Part shown: in pieces, positions 51,048 through 61,230 of the stretch
Layout: each line of letters starts with the position of its first letter
How positions within the stretch are numbered: position 1 is the stretch's first letter
NCBI GenBank assembly: GCA_034521955.1
Contig: JAXHLT010000001.1
Coordinates: 372,001 to 436,000, forward strand
Source: M55B127 sp034521955
GTDB taxonomy: Bacteria > Bacillota > Halanaerobiia > Halanaerobiales > M55B127
Reading direction: 5' to 3'
DNA: 64,000 bases
The notes under the pieces: generated by a model
Seen by the model: only the letters and a program-made list of their open reading frames with translations
Told to the model about the DNA's origin: nothing
Database searches by the model: none
Program-made: the position numbers and the translations under genes

Positions 51048-51055
51048 TTCTTTTG

Positions 51056-51290
51056 GGACCCCTTGTAGCATACTTTTTGTATGACTACTCGAAAAGAATG
51101 TTCCCTGATTCTGACTTGTCCCTTCTAACTCGTATTATGTTTCCCACTTTGTTTTCCTTGCTTTCAGTAAAAGCTAGGGCTGTACTTCAAAACCCTGTGG
51201 TGAATTCTAATCGCGAGGCTGTCGAGCTGTCAGAATATCAGGGACTTAACCTGTTTATCTTTTTTACATCCCTTACTCAAAGGAGGTGAT
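51056..51290 (+). ncRNA. Candidate bridge-RNA region of the IS110 element
   Basis: Noncoding sequence between the element's left boundary and the transposase, with locally self-complementary stretches (for example CTTGTAGCATAC near 51062 with GTATGACTAC near 51080). In IS110-type elements this region encodes an RNA with target- and donor-recognition loops. No loop assignment is attempted; the call rests on position and family. Confidence 0.4.
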
Positions 51291-51303
51291 TATTATTGAA
51301 AAA

Positions 51304-52524
51304 ATGTGTGTCGGTATTGATGTTTCCAAAAGATCACTAATGGCACATGCCATGGATCAAGACGGAAAAGATATCTTCCATTCCTTTAAGGTTAAAAACA
51401 ATAAACCTGGCTGTAATAAGCTCATTGACTTTATCTACAAACATGCAAATCGAGTCTGATTTTGAATCAATAAAAGTGGCCATGGAAGCTACCAATGTTT
51501 ACTGGGAACATAGTTATCGACTTATTAATAACAGTGAAAAAATTAACTCCAATTTCAATCTATCTACCCATATATTAAATCCAAAAGTAGTTGCAAACTT
51601 CAAAGATGCTTACAATAGTCTACGAAAACCGATAGTATTGATGCCTGGGTAATTGCTGACAAAATTCGTTTCAATAGAGTTCCAAAACCTGCAATTCCAG
51701 AGGAAGTCTATCGCCCTTTCAGAAGACTTACTCGCTTTAGATATAAGTTGATTAAAAATATTCGTAGTGAGAAAAACCGAGCTTTAAGCTTAGTTTTCCT
51801 TAAGTTCTCGGATCTTGAAGAAAGTCCCATTTAATGTCTTCTCTGAAGCCTCAATGACAATACTGGAATCATTCACCTTAGAAGAAATTGCTAACAAAGA
51901 GCTCGAAGAATTAGCAACTTTTCTTATGAAAACAGTAATAACAGATTAGGTGGTTCTACTTCTCTGGACGAAATTATCACTGATCTTAAAAAAGCTGCAC
52001 GTAATTCTTATCGACTTAAACCCAAAATGAATCAGGCTATTACTCAAACCCTTTCGATGACCTTTGATAATATACGATTTTTGCAAAGACAATTAAATCG
52101 ATCTAAAAAGGTTTTAAAAAGAGAACTTAAAGCAATACCCCAAACACTAGATACTGTTGACGGTATAGGTGTGGTCTTAACATCGGGTATAATAGCTGAA
52201 ATTGGAGATATAGACCGTTTTGATAATCAAGCAGCCCTCGCGTCTTATGCTGGTCTTACCTGGACCAAGCATCAATCTGGCTCTTTTGTAGCTGAAGAGA
52301 CTTCCATGACAAAAACCGGTAATAAGTACTTACGCTACTACTTAGTAGAAGCGGCCAATTCATTGCGAGTACACAATGATGAGTACCAAAAATATTACTA
52401 CAAGAAATATCATGAGTCTCAAAAGCATAAACGTAAAAGAGCCCTCGTGCTCACAGCACGTAAATTTGTTCGTCTCGTCTTTGCATTACTGAGTAAAGGC
52501 GAAATATATCAACCCAGGAGGTAG
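51304..52524 (+). pseudogene. IS110-family transposase (DEDD recombinase), multiple frameshifts
   Basis: MCVGIDVSKRSLMAHAMDQDG opens the RuvC-like DEDD domain (first Asp). The frame breaks at about 51458, continues in another frame with FESIKVAMEATNVYW (the Glu), shifts again near 51630 to DAWVIADKIRF (the Asp pair), breaks near 51830 and 51940, and the last 165 codons (52027-52524) encode the C-terminal transposase domain with VDGIGVVLTSGIIAEIGDI, ALASYAGLTW and TKTGNKYLRYYLVEAA. At least three frameshifts make it inactive. Confidence 0.88.
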
Positions 52525-52620
52525 ATAATTACTTATTAAATTATTGACTTGTATAATTTTACTATCAGTTCCATCTTTTAGTCATGGGCTTTGTTGGTAA
52601 ATTTTACCACAAAGGCTAGG

Positions 52621-53580
52621 CGGATATTTCTATGTCAAATTTAGCTTAAATATAGAAATTTATCTATTATTTTTTCATAAGTTAACTTGACACTTTACCG
52701 TATTTCTTTATTAGTTATTTTGTTTTAAAAAGCAGAGATATTCGCAAGAACCCAAATTATAATTTTTATAAATATATCTCCATCTACTTCATATATATTA
52801 AAATTTCATTAACTTACTATTACACATTAGCTATAAATGAAGGTTTTCCTGTTAAAAAACAAAAAATGTACTATAATAAGTATGTTTTTTAGTAAAATAT
52901 TTGGTTTTATAAAGAAAAAAATTTCAGTCTGAAATAAACTGGAATCGCATGTCCGAGAAGACTCAAACTCCTAGCCTACTGAACGGTAGATCTAATTGAA
53001 AAATTTTTCTTTTATTCTTTTTCATTCATTCTTTTTAATTATTAATAACATTATTGGCACAAATCAGCAGACTATATTTAGTGTTTCTCACTAATTTTAT
53101 CTAATATTATGGTTAAAGACAATAATATTTACTAGCACTGGTTGAGATGATCCAAGTTTTCATTTATTTCCTTTCTTGTAATTTCACCTTTCTCGGGCTG
53201 TATTAACTGCATTATTATCCTACCTATCACTCGCGGCTCTTAACATGGTTTTGTACACCGAGTTTGGATAAGTAAACCAAGAACTTTAAAGATAAGTATT
53301 GGTATAATTTAATTCTCCTTATAAAATATTTTATGTAAAAAAAGTGGTGAAATACAACAATGTATCTAGGATTTATTTAAAACATCAGATCATTGATCAT
53401 TATTTCTGGATGAATACGGTTCCTGTTAGAAGGCCTTTGTTCAAAGAACTGTATAAATTAGTAGAAAACAGAGATTTAATTAGAATCAAAGTATTTATTG
53501 ATAACCTATTAATCTTGTTACCAGTCTTTTATATTCTAATGTCAACTTCTTAAGATACTACCACTTTTCTATACAATAAA
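52621..53580. other. Long noncoding, probably decayed region
   Basis: No gene can be supported. A 69-codon open frame at 53344-53553 starts with GTG behind a weak ribosome-binding site and matches nothing I know. Slightly GC-richer islands at about 52925-53000 and 53190-53280 differ from the surrounding AT-rich sequence and may be remnants of mobile elements, but no transposase motif is readable in any frame. Confidence 0.45.
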
Positions 53581-53612
53581 AATATCCCTTTAATAAAAAC
53601 CAAAGGGATATT
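53581..53612 (-). terminator. Intrinsic terminator of the aspartate aminotransferase unit
   Basis: AATATCCCTTT (53581-53591) pairs perfectly with 53602-53612 over a 10-base loop and is followed on the minus strand by TTTTTATTG. It lies 215 bases past the aminotransferase stop; nothing else lies between. Confidence 0.75.
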
Positions 53613-53826
53613 CTTCAATAATATGTTTATCTAAAAATAACTATTTAATATATATCTATACTTTATGCGTTATTACTAATTATCATTTTCTAAAACTATC
53701 TTGCTTTTTACATTAGTTTTCTACCCAGTTTAAACAAAATTTATCAAATCTATTCAAACGATGCTTATTATAGACTTATTAATACCACTTGTCAACAGCT
53801 TTTTTTAATAATCATAAGTCTTTAAT

Positions 53827-55020
53827 TTACTCTAATTCATTTATGAATTCTTCTATACGTTTTAGACCTTTTTTAATATTCTCTAATGAATTAGCATATG
53901 ATAATCTAATATAGTCATCTGCTCCAAAAGCAACTCCTGGAATTACAGCTACTTTTTTATATTCCAATAAGTTATCAGCAAAACTAAATGAGTCTTCTAC
54001 ATTATTACCATCTATTGACTTATTAAGTATTTCACTAATATTCATCATAATATAAAATGCTCCACCTGGTTTTAAACAGGATAACCCATCAATAGAATTA
54101 ATCTTTTCATACATATAGTCTCTGCGCTCAGCAAACTTATCCTTTCTCACTTTCATAAAGCTGTGGTCTCCACGCAGTGCTTGATTACTTGCATATTGAG
54201 CAATTGAGTTAGGATTTGAAGTGGCATGACTTTGAATATTAGACATAACTTTAATAATCTCTTTTGGACCGGCTGCATAACCAATTCTCCAACCTGTCAT
54301 TGCATAGGCTTTAGATACACCATTGATTACAATAGTTAATTTTTTAATATCCTTATTTAATGAAGCAATACTAATATGTTCATTACCATCATAAACAATC
54401 TTTTCATAAATTTCATCTGAAACTACAATTATTTCATTATCTACAGCTACCTTTGCTATTTCTTCTAATTCTTCTTTTGTATAAATACTTCCAGTTGGAT
54501 TACTCGGGCTATTTAAGATTAAAGCCTTTGTGTTCTCATTTATTAAGTCTTTTAACTTATCAATATTAATTTTAAAATCTTCTTTTTCTTCTGTTTCTAA
54601 AAATACGGGGGTTCCTCCACCCATTTTAACTGTTTCGGGATAAGTAAGCCAGTAAGGTACTGGTATAATTACTTCATCACCAGGATTTAAAATTGCTTGA
54701 AAAGTATTAAAAAGTGAATGTTTAGCACCATTAGATACAATTACTTGATCTTTATTATAGTCTAAATTATTATCTCTTTTAAGTTTATCTACAACAGCTT
54801 CTTTTAAGTCATCATAACCAGAAGCTGCTGTATATCTGGTAAAACCAATTTCTAAGGCCTCTCTGGCTGCATCACAAATAAATTCTGGAGTATCAAAATC
54901 CGGTTCTCCTGCTCCAAAACTTACTACATCTTCACCATCTGCCTTTAACTTATTAGCCTTGGCACTAATTGCTAATGTTAATGAAGCACTAATCTTTTTT
55001 GCTCTTTTTGATAATTCCAA
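53827..55020 (-). CDS. Class I aspartate aminotransferase (AspB-like)
   Basis: PLP enzyme of 397 residues, subgroup Ib. SFGAGEPDFDTPEFI, NGAKHSLFNTF, LNSPSNPTGSIY, VVSDEIYEKIVYDG and the PLP-lysine segment GVSKAYAMTGWRIGY are all present. It interconverts aspartate/oxaloacetate with glutamate/2-oxoglutarate. Start is TTG at 55020 behind GGAGGTTATCTAGA. The PEP carboxykinase gene is 15 bases upstream, so the enzyme probably feeds or drains oxaloacetate in that unit. Confidence 0.92.
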   Translation of the reverse strand: MELSKRAKKISASLTLAISAKANKLKADGEDVVSFGAGEPDFDTPEFICDAAREALEIGFTRYTAASGYDDLKEAVVDKLKRDNNLDYNKDQVIVSNGAKHSLFNTFQAILNPGDEVIIPVPYWLTYPETVKMGGGTPVFLETEEKEDFKINIDKLKDLINENTKALILNSPSNPTGSIYTKEELEEIAKVAVDNEIIVVSDEIYEKIVYDGNEHISIASLNKDIKKLTIVINGVSKAYAMTGWRIGYAAGPKEIIKVMSNIQSHATSNPNSIAQYASNQALRGDHSFMKVRKDKFAERRDYMYEKINSIDGLSCLKPGGAFYIMMNISEILNKSIDGNNVEDSFSFADNLLEYKKVAVIPGVAFGADDYIRLSYANSLENIKKGLKRIEEFINELE

Positions 55021-55034
55021 TCTAGATAACCTCC

Positions 55035-56885
55035 TTAATAATTCCTTAATTTAAAGGGAGAAATTTCACTGTCACTATATTTTTTGCGGGCTTCTTTTAA
55101 TCTTTTTATTTGATTGTTTAGTTCAGTCTCAAACTCATCAGGTAAGTTCGGAATCTCTGAAAAAGCTTCTTTTATCCTGTTGAATTTAGCCAAATAGTTT
55201 TCAATTCTAATTGAAAACTGTTCTACATAACTTATTTCTGTATAATCAAAGCTGAGATATCTAGCAAATAACTGTCTTAAATCTTCATAATATGGCAGAT
55301 ATCCTATTGGTGATTTGATTGCTTTAACTTCACCGTGAACTCTTTTTTCCATCCAAAGCATCCATATTTTTTTATCAAGCATACCGTTTAAGTATTTGTT
55401 TGATTCTTGATCTTTTAAAAAGTAGTTGACTGTAAATATACCGGGTTGGTTTTCAGCCTTGTTACCAAATTCAAGATAATTATCAATATATTCACTGATA
55501 GGTACTGATAAAAAGTCTAGATTTGCCATTGGATTATGTTTTCTTTCACCCTGTTTGTCCAATGTTGCTGATGTTGTTTCAGACTCTAAAGCTGATGCCA
55601 TAAAGACTCCATGCTGCCAGTTTAATGTCTCAGCAACAGGTACTGTAGTATCTGAATCTCTACCTCCAAATATCATTCCCTTAACAGAAACCCCTTCTTT
55701 TTTATCATAATTTTCATCACAGTTTTCAAGGTCACTTATTTTAATTGTATACCTTGCATTTTTATGGGCAGGCGGAATTTCCTTTCCTTTATCATCTTTT
55801 TTACCTTTATGCCACTTACCCGAAAAGTTAATACCTTCTTTAGGAAGATCTTTGCCCATACCAAGCCAATAAGGTTTTCCATCTTTAACTAATACATTGG
55901 AAAAAATTAATTCTCGAGGTGTAGTTAAAGTTTTATATATTACCGGATCATCATCTGGATTTACATCTCTTATTATACCGAAGGCACCATTTTCAACATT
56001 AACAGCCTTAACATCACCATTTTTTATCTTTAAATAGGCTATATCATCACCCACAATGGTGTGTCCTTGAATCATTGCTGTACTAGTTTTTCCACAACCG
56101 CTTGGAAAAGCACCTGTAAAGTATGTTTTTCTATCCCCAGGACCGTTTACTCCTGATATAAACATATGTTCTGCCATCCAGCCTTCTTTTACAGCTTTTC
56201 TTATAGCTAATCTAAAGGCTAATTTTTTTAAACCCAAACTGTTTCCAGCATACTGATTATTTACAGAAAATACTCGGTCAGTCTTTAAGTCAATATAGAT
56301 TCTGCGTTTATCTATTTCAGCACTAACTCCATCTTCTAATTTACCTGCAGAGTGTAAGAAAAAGAAAAACTCTTCAGAACCATTTAACTTAACAAAATCT
56401 TCATAACCTTGTCGATAGAGTATATCTTCACTGTGTGCAACATAACTTGAGTCGGTAATCTGCATAGCAGGTATATTAAAATCAGAATTATTTGGTCCTA
56501 GAGAGAAAAATCTAACTAACATCTCTTTACCTTCCATACTACCATCTAAGTAACTGAAAATCTCATCTAAACCTTTCTCTCTATCTACTGTATTGATATC
56601 TAATCCCAAGTCAAAATCCTCTTCAACTAAATATTTTGTGTTTTTCTTATCACGTGCCTGGTCATTATAGCCGTCAAAGTGATAAGTATGACCATCCATA
56701 TCAAGTGGTTTTTCCTCTTTATTTTCTAATGCAAGTTCTCTTACATATTTTATATCTTCTTTACTGTCATCTATTAATGTTACTTTTTCAGGTTTACATA
56801 AATCGACAGCAAATTCTAAAAATTTTTTTACCTTATCATTATTCAATTTTTCTAATTTATTTTTACTCTTTTTACTTAAGTTCAA
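55035..56885 (-). CDS. pckG: Phosphoenolpyruvate carboxykinase (GTP)
   Basis: Interconverts oxaloacetate plus GTP with PEP plus CO2. The 616-residue protein is of the GTP class: the P-loop is GAFPSGCGKTSTAM (about residue 264), with VGDDIAYL for the metal, MIFGGRDSDTTVPV and NQYAGNSLGLKKLAFRLA. The class usually has PSACGKTN; here Ala is Gly and Asn is Ser. With pycB upstream and the aminotransferase downstream it can work in gluconeogenesis or in anaplerotic CO2 fixation. Confidence 0.95.
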   Translation of the reverse strand: MNLSKKSKNKLEKLNNDKVKKFLEFAVDLCKPEKVTLIDDSKEDIKYVRELALENKEEKPLDMDGHTYHFDGYNDQARDKKNTKYLVEEDFDLGLDINTVDREKGLDEIFSYLDGSMEGKEMLVRFFSLGPNNSDFNIPAMQITDSSYVAHSEDILYRQGYEDFVKLNGSEEFFFFLHSAGKLEDGVSAEIDKRRIYIDLKTDRVFSVNNQYAGNSLGLKKLAFRLAIRKAVKEGWMAEHMFISGVNGPGDRKTYFTGAFPSGCGKTSTAMIQGHTIVGDDIAYLKIKNGDVKAVNVENGAFGIIRDVNPDDDPVIYKTLTTPRELIFSNVLVKDGKPYWLGMGKDLPKEGINFSGKWHKGKKDDKGKEIPPAHKNARYTIKISDLENCDENYDKKEGVSVKGMIFGGRDSDTTVPVAETLNWQHGVFMASALESETTSATLDKQGERKHNPMANLDFLSVPISEYIDNYLEFGNKAENQPGIFTVNYFLKDQESNKYLNGMLDKKIWMLWMEKRVHGEVKAIKSPIGYLPYYEDLRQLFARYLSFDYTEISYVEQFSIRIENYLAKFNRIKEAFSEIPNLPDEFETELNNQIKRLKEARKKYSDSEISPFKLRNY

Positions 56886-56906
56886 ATCTATACCTCCTCA
56901 AACTAA

Positions 56907-58232
56907 TCATTCTCTGTTTTTAAAAAATTTCAATGCAACTGAAGGGAAAAGTGCATAAGTTAAAACATCCTCTTCTTTACGAATATATTCTTTAATTTCT
57001 TTTCTATAATCATCAAGTGCTGGTTTGAGTTGATCTGCATATCTACCTTCTATTGTTTTTTCACCTTTTAATATTCTTTTCTTTAATTCTTCATCAATTG
57101 GTCCCGGAGGAGTACCGTATTCACCTTTCATATAGTTTTTTATTTCTTTTGATACTACACTATATCTCTCACCAGTTGCTACATTAAAGACAGCCTGTAT
57201 ACCAATAATCTGGCTGGTTGGTGTTACTAATGGAGGATAACCCATCTCTTTTCTTACTTTAGGTACCTCTTCTAAAACTTGATCATATTTATCAAACATA
57301 TTTTGGTCTTTAAGTTGATTTCTTAAGTTTGATAACATTCCACCCGGAATTTGACTTTTTAATACACGAGGATCTACACCAAATGATCCTAAAAATTCTT
57401 TTTTATCATCCCTGATGCCTCTAAAATATTCATTAATTTCATTAACTTTATCAAAATTTATTCCAGTGTCATACTCACTATTTCTTAATGTATACACAAA
57501 AGGCTCTGTTGGTGGTTGAGAACTTCCTGAACCAAGTGCAGATAAAGCTGTATCTATAACATCAACACCTGCTTCTACAGCTTTAAGATAGGTCATTGAA
57601 CCTAATCCTGTTGTATTGTGTGCATGAAGTTGGATAGGTATATCAATTGCCTTTTTTAACTTTTTGATCAGTTTATATGCTTCAAAAGGAGCTAATAGTC
57701 CGGCCATATCTTTAAGGCATAATGAATCAGCACCCATTCTTTCAACTTCTTGTGCTGTTTTTATATAGTGTTCTACATCATGTAGTGGACTTGTTGTATA
57801 AACTATTGTTCCCTGAGCATGTCCTCCATATTTGTTTGTAAATTCAATTGCTTTTTTAAGGTTTCTTACATCATTTAAGGCATCAAATATTCTGATGATA
57901 TCTATCCCATTCTCAATAGCTTTTTCAATAAACAGTTCTAATACATCATCTGGATAATGCTTATATCCCAAAATATTTTGACCCCTCAAGAGCATTTGTA
58001 AAGGAGTATTTTTAGCTTTTTCTTTAAACTTCCTAAGCCTTAGCCAGGGGTCTTCATTTAAAAACCTAATACAGCTGTCAAAGGTTGCTCCACCCCACAC
58101 TTCCATTGAATGGTATCCTAATTTATCCATTTCTTCTATAACAGGTAACATCTCACTTGTTTCCATTCTAGTGGCTAAAAGTGATTGATGACCATCTCTT
58201 AAAATCGTTTCAGTAAGTTTAAGTTGTGTCAT
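56907..58232 (-). CDS. Pyruvate carboxylase subunit B / oxaloacetate decarboxylase alpha (carboxyltransferase domain only)
   Basis: TIM-barrel carboxyltransferase of 441 residues: ETILRDGHQSLLATRM, GYHSMEVWGGATFD, LCLKDMAGLLAP with the biotin-facing lysine, and LHAHNTTGLGSMTYLKAVEAG. The C-terminus ends with the PYC-OADA domain and lacks the biotinyl tail with its MKM motif, so the biotin carrier must be a separate protein. Direction (pyruvate carboxylation versus Na+-pumping decarboxylation) depends on partners outside the window. pckG follows by 21 bases. Confidence 0.9.
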   Translation of the reverse strand: MTQLKLTETILRDGHQSLLATRMETSEMLPVIEEMDKLGYHSMEVWGGATFDSCIRFLNEDPWLRLRKFKEKAKNTPLQMLLRGQNILGYKHYPDDVLELFIEKAIENGIDIIRIFDALNDVRNLKKAIEFTNKYGGHAQGTIVYTTSPLHDVEHYIKTAQEVERMGADSLCLKDMAGLLAPFEAYKLIKKLKKAIDIPIQLHAHNTTGLGSMTYLKAVEAGVDVIDTALSALGSGSSQPPTEPFVYTLRNSEYDTGINFDKVNEINEYFRGIRDDKKEFLGSFGVDPRVLKSQIPGGMLSNLRNQLKDQNMFDKYDQVLEEVPKVRKEMGYPPLVTPTSQIIGIQAVFNVATGERYSVVSKEIKNYMKGEYGTPPGPIDEELKKRILKGEKTIEGRYADQLKPALDDYRKEIKEYIRKEEDVLTYALFPSVALKFFKNRE

Positions 58233-58258
58233 TTTTACCTCCTTGTCTGTTGATATTA

Positions 58259-58287
58259 AATATATATTATAGTATACGTTTTTTCAA
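58259..58287 (-). promoter_or_regulatory. Sigma-A promoter for pycB-pckG-aminotransferase
   Basis: On the minus strand TTGAAA (58287-58282), 17 bases, TATATT (58264-58259), about 27 bases before the pycB ATG. Confidence 0.6.
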
Positions 58288-58329
58288 CAGAATACTGACT
58301 AATTAATAATTCAATTTATTAATTTTAAA

Positions 58330-58349
58330 AAGGGGCCTAGAGGCCCCTT
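58330..58349 (-). terminator. Intrinsic terminator after glutamate dehydrogenase 1
   Basis: AAGGGGCCT and AGGCCCCTT around a two-base loop, followed on the minus strand by TTTTTAAAA; GC-rich and well placed 22 bases after the gene. Confidence 0.9.
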
Positions 58350-58370
58350 ATAATCTATTAATACAGTTTG

Positions 58371-59633
58371 TTAACATTTATTTTCATTATATACCCAGCC
58401 TCTTGCTTCCATTGCTTGTGTTATTCTTTTAATCGCAACTATAAAGGCGGAAACTCTCATGTTAACATTCAACTCTTCATGAGTATTATATACCTTTTCA
58501 AAAGCTTCTACCATTATTGCCTCTAATTTACGATCTACTTCTTCTTTAGACCAATAATAGTTAGCTATATTTTGTACCCATTCAAAGTAAGATACTGTTA
58601 CTCCACCTGCATTTGCTAATATATCTGGTACTACCATCATATTTTTACTAAATAGTATTTCATCTGCTTCAGGGGTTGTCGGACCATTAGCGGCTTCTAC
58701 AAGCATTCTTGCTTGAATTTTATCAGCATTGTCTTTTGTTATTTGGTTTTCTAAAGCAGCAGGTATTAATATATCAACATCCATAGTTAAAAGTTCTTCG
58801 TTAGAAATTTCTTCACAACCTTCAAAACCTTTAACACTTCCTGTTTCTTCTTTATGTTTAGCAACCTCAACTGGGTCAAAACCTGTCTTACAGTAGATTC
58901 CACCTTTGGAATCATTACAGGCAACAATCTTACATCCTAGTTCATTTAAAAACTTAGCAGAAAAACTTCCTGCATTACCATACCCTTGTACTGCTACAGT
59001 TGCTCCATTTAAATCAAGGTCAATTGCCTTTGCTGCTTCTCGTACAACATACATTACACCTCTTGCTGTTGCTGAATGTCTACCAAAAGAACCTCCTAAT
59101 ACTACAGGTTTCCCTGTAACTAAACCAGGTGTGTTTACTCCTTTTAGTTTTGAAAATTCATCCATAAACCAACTCATAACCTGAGCATCAGTATAAACAT
59201 CAGGTGCTGGTATATCCTTATCAGGTCCAATAATTGGTGAAATAGCCTGGATAAATCCTCTACTTAATCTTTCCAGTTCATTTTTGGAAAGTTCTTTGGG
59301 GTTAACTATAACTCCACCTTTTGCTCCACCATAAGGTATACCTACTAATGAACATTTAAATGTCATCCAGGCAGCTAAAGCTTTTACTTCATCTTCAGAT
59401 ACCTGAGGATGAAATCTAATACCACCTTTAGTAGGTCCTAAGACATCATTGTGCTGACATCTAAATCCCTTGAATACATGGATGCTGTCATTATCCATTT
59501 TAACTGGAATTGATACTGATAGTGTCCTCATGGGTTCCTGGAGTAATTCTTTTACCTGTTCATCAAGGTTTAAAACTTTAGCCGCATTATCAAGCTGTTT
59601 TAATACATTTTCATAAACAGTAGATTTGGCCAT
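58371..59633 (-). CDS. Glu/Leu/Phe/Val dehydrogenase (glutamate dehydrogenase) 1
   Basis: Oxidative deamination of glutamate or the reverse, 420 residues, hexameric class. GPTKGGIRFHPQVSEDEVKA (in part), CSLVGIPYGGAKGGVIV with the catalytic lysine, GPDKDIPAPDVYTDAQVMSW with catalytic Asp, and VAVQGYGNAGSFSAKFL for the nucleotide. It lies 96 bases after a paralogue in the same direction. The differing lengths of the linker suggest different cofactor or regulation. No promoter was confirmed between them. Confidence 0.93.
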   Translation of the reverse strand: MAKSTVYENVLKQLDNAAKVLNLDEQVKELLQEPMRTLSVSIPVKMDNDSIHVFKGFRCQHNDVLGPTKGGIRFHPQVSEDEVKALAAWMTFKCSLVGIPYGGAKGGVIVNPKELSKNELERLSRGFIQAISPIIGPDKDIPAPDVYTDAQVMSWFMDEFSKLKGVNTPGLVTGKPVVLGGSFGRHSATARGVMYVVREAAKAIDLDLNGATVAVQGYGNAGSFSAKFLNELGCKIVACNDSKGGIYCKTGFDPVEVAKHKEETGSVKGFEGCEEISNEELLTMDVDILIPAALENQITKDNADKIQARMLVEAANGPTTPEADEILFSKNMMVVPDILANAGGVTVSYFEWVQNIANYYWSKEEVDRKLEAIMVEAFEKVYNTHEELNVNMRVSAFIVAIKRITQAMEARGWVYNENKC

Positions 59634-59729
59634 TTTTTAAATTTCCCCCTAATTAATGAGTTATATTACTATTTAGTTTTATATTACATATCGAATAAAT
59701 TATATTATCCGATAAATGTGAATTTTTGT

Positions 59730-60995
59730 TTATGGGAAAATACCGCGGATCTTTTTGGTTTCAACAATTCTGTTTAATGCTACCATGTAAGCAGCCATTC
59801 TAAATGTTACATCTTTTTTCTCATAAGTAGCCCAAACATCATTGAATGCTATTGTCAGTAGATTTCTTAACTTTTTATTAATCTTATGGTCTTCCCATCT
59901 AGATGCTTCCCTATTTTGCACCCATTCAAAGTATGATACAATTACTCCACCAGCATTAGCTAAGATATCAGGTGTTACTACAATTTCTCTTTGATCTAAA
60001 ATCTCATCAGCTTCTCTAGTTGTAGGTCCATTTGCTGCCTCAACTACATATTTTGCTTTTAGTTCTTTTGCTACTTTTGCAGTTATTTGATTTTCTAATG
60101 CAGCAGGTATTAATATATCAACATCTAATCTTAACAATTTAGAGTTTGTAATCTGTTTTGTGCCTTTTTGCTTATCATATTCAGATAGGTGTTTTCTTTC
60201 TGAACCAACATAGTTTCTTAAATCTTTAATATCAAGACCTTTTTTATTATATAGTCCACCAGATACATCACTTACAGCAACAATTTTACAACCTTTTTCA
60301 GCTAACAAATCTGCTGCTACTTGACCAACATTACCGAAGCCCTGTACTGCTACTGTTCTACCCTCAAGTTCTTTATCTAATTTATTAAATAGATTTTCAA
60401 TTGTAATCATAACTCCTCGTCCAGTTGCCCCTTCTCTAGCAAGACAACCTTCAATTATACGAGGTTTACCAGTTACAATTCCCGGGATATTATGTCCTTT
60501 TATCATACTGTAAGTATCATAAATCCAGCTCATTATCTGTGCATTAGTATTTACATCAGGTGCTGGTATATCTTTATCAATACCTATAATTGGTTCAATC
60601 ATTGTTGTATATCTTCTTGTAATTTTTTTGAGTTCAGTCTGTGATAGTTGGCTTGGATCACATTTAATTCCACCTTTAGCTCCTCCATAAGGAATATCAA
60701 CTAAAGAACATTTTAATGTCATCCAACCTGCTAAAGCCCTGATTTCATCTATGTTTACATCAGGATGATAGCGAACTCCACCTTTGTACGGACCTCTTGA
60801 ATTACTGTGCTGTACTCTATATCCATCATAAACTTCAACACTTCCATCATCTCTTTCAATTGGAATCGATACTTTAAGCTCCCTATCAGGTTTTTCTAAT
60901 ATTTTATAATCATCTTTAGCCATACCAAGTGCTTTACCTGCTTCATCTATTGTAATCATTAGTTCCTCATAAGGGTTATATTTCTTTTTTGGCAA
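59730..60995 (-). CDS. Glu/Leu/Phe/Val dehydrogenase (glutamate dehydrogenase) 2
   Basis: Paralogue of 421 residues with the same signatures: GPYKGGVRYHPDVNIDEIRA, CSLVDIPYGGAKGGIKC, GIDKDIPAPDVNTNAQIMSW and TVAVQGFGNVGQVAADLL. Two tandem, moderately diverged copies are common in anaerobic Bacillota that ferment amino acids; one may have a different substrate or be an allosteric subunit of a heterohexamer. The ATG at 60995 follows AGGAGTGAATTTAAATT. Confidence 0.92.
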   Translation of the reverse strand: MPKKKYNPYEELMITIDEAGKALGMAKDDYKILEKPDRELKVSIPIERDDGSVEVYDGYRVQHSNSRGPYKGGVRYHPDVNIDEIRALAGWMTLKCSLVDIPYGGAKGGIKCDPSQLSQTELKKITRRYTTMIEPIIGIDKDIPAPDVNTNAQIMSWIYDTYSMIKGHNIPGIVTGKPRIIEGCLAREGATGRGVMITIENLFNKLDKELEGRTVAVQGFGNVGQVAADLLAEKGCKIVAVSDVSGGLYNKKGLDIKDLRNYVGSERKHLSEYDKQKGTKQITNSKLLRLDVDILIPAALENQITAKVAKELKAKYVVEAANGPTTREADEILDQREIVVTPDILANAGGVIVSYFEWVQNREASRWEDHKINKKLRNLLTIAFNDVWATYEKKDVTFRMAAYMVALNRIVETKKIRGIFP

Positions 60996-61230
60996 TTTAA
61001 ATTCACTCCTATTTATAGTTAGTATTTAAATCAAAATTTATTAATAAAATATTTATCTTAATTCATAAGATTAACATTTTTTGTTGAAAGCAGAATATAA
61101 TTTGAGATTTTTTCTAAAAACCTCCTTTCTAATTATTATTTAGCTTTTATACACCTTAAAATATTTTTTAAATTGATTAAAAATTATGACAATAGTACTC
61201 GTAATTACTTCTTTAGTCTAAATATTCTCC

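Larger units (their letters stand above)
51050..52620 (+). mobile_element. IS110-family insertion sequence, degenerate
   Basis: Includes the decayed transposase at 51304-52524 and a noncoding left region of about 240 bases (51056-51290) ending in AAAGGAGGTGAT. IS110 elements carry a noncoding end that encodes the bridge RNA, and the size and place of this left region fit that. The exact ends are not marked by inverted repeats, as is normal for the family, so both boundaries are estimates; the left one is set by the start of the antiporter gene. Confidence 0.75.

Noticed and set aside
51053..51289. 78-codon plus-strand frame in the IS110 left region
   Set aside because: The stretch is the noncoding left end of the element, has no ribosome-binding site, and its predicted product resembles nothing; a bridge-RNA region is a better explanation.
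52925..53000. tRNA-like segment in a GC-richer island
   Set aside because: No cloverleaf with a proper T-loop and anticodon arm can be drawn by eye; it is left as decayed sequence.
53344..53553. 69-codon plus-strand frame in the decayed region
   Set aside because: GTG start with a weak ribosome-binding site, no family match, surrounded by decayed sequence; not strong enough to call a gene.
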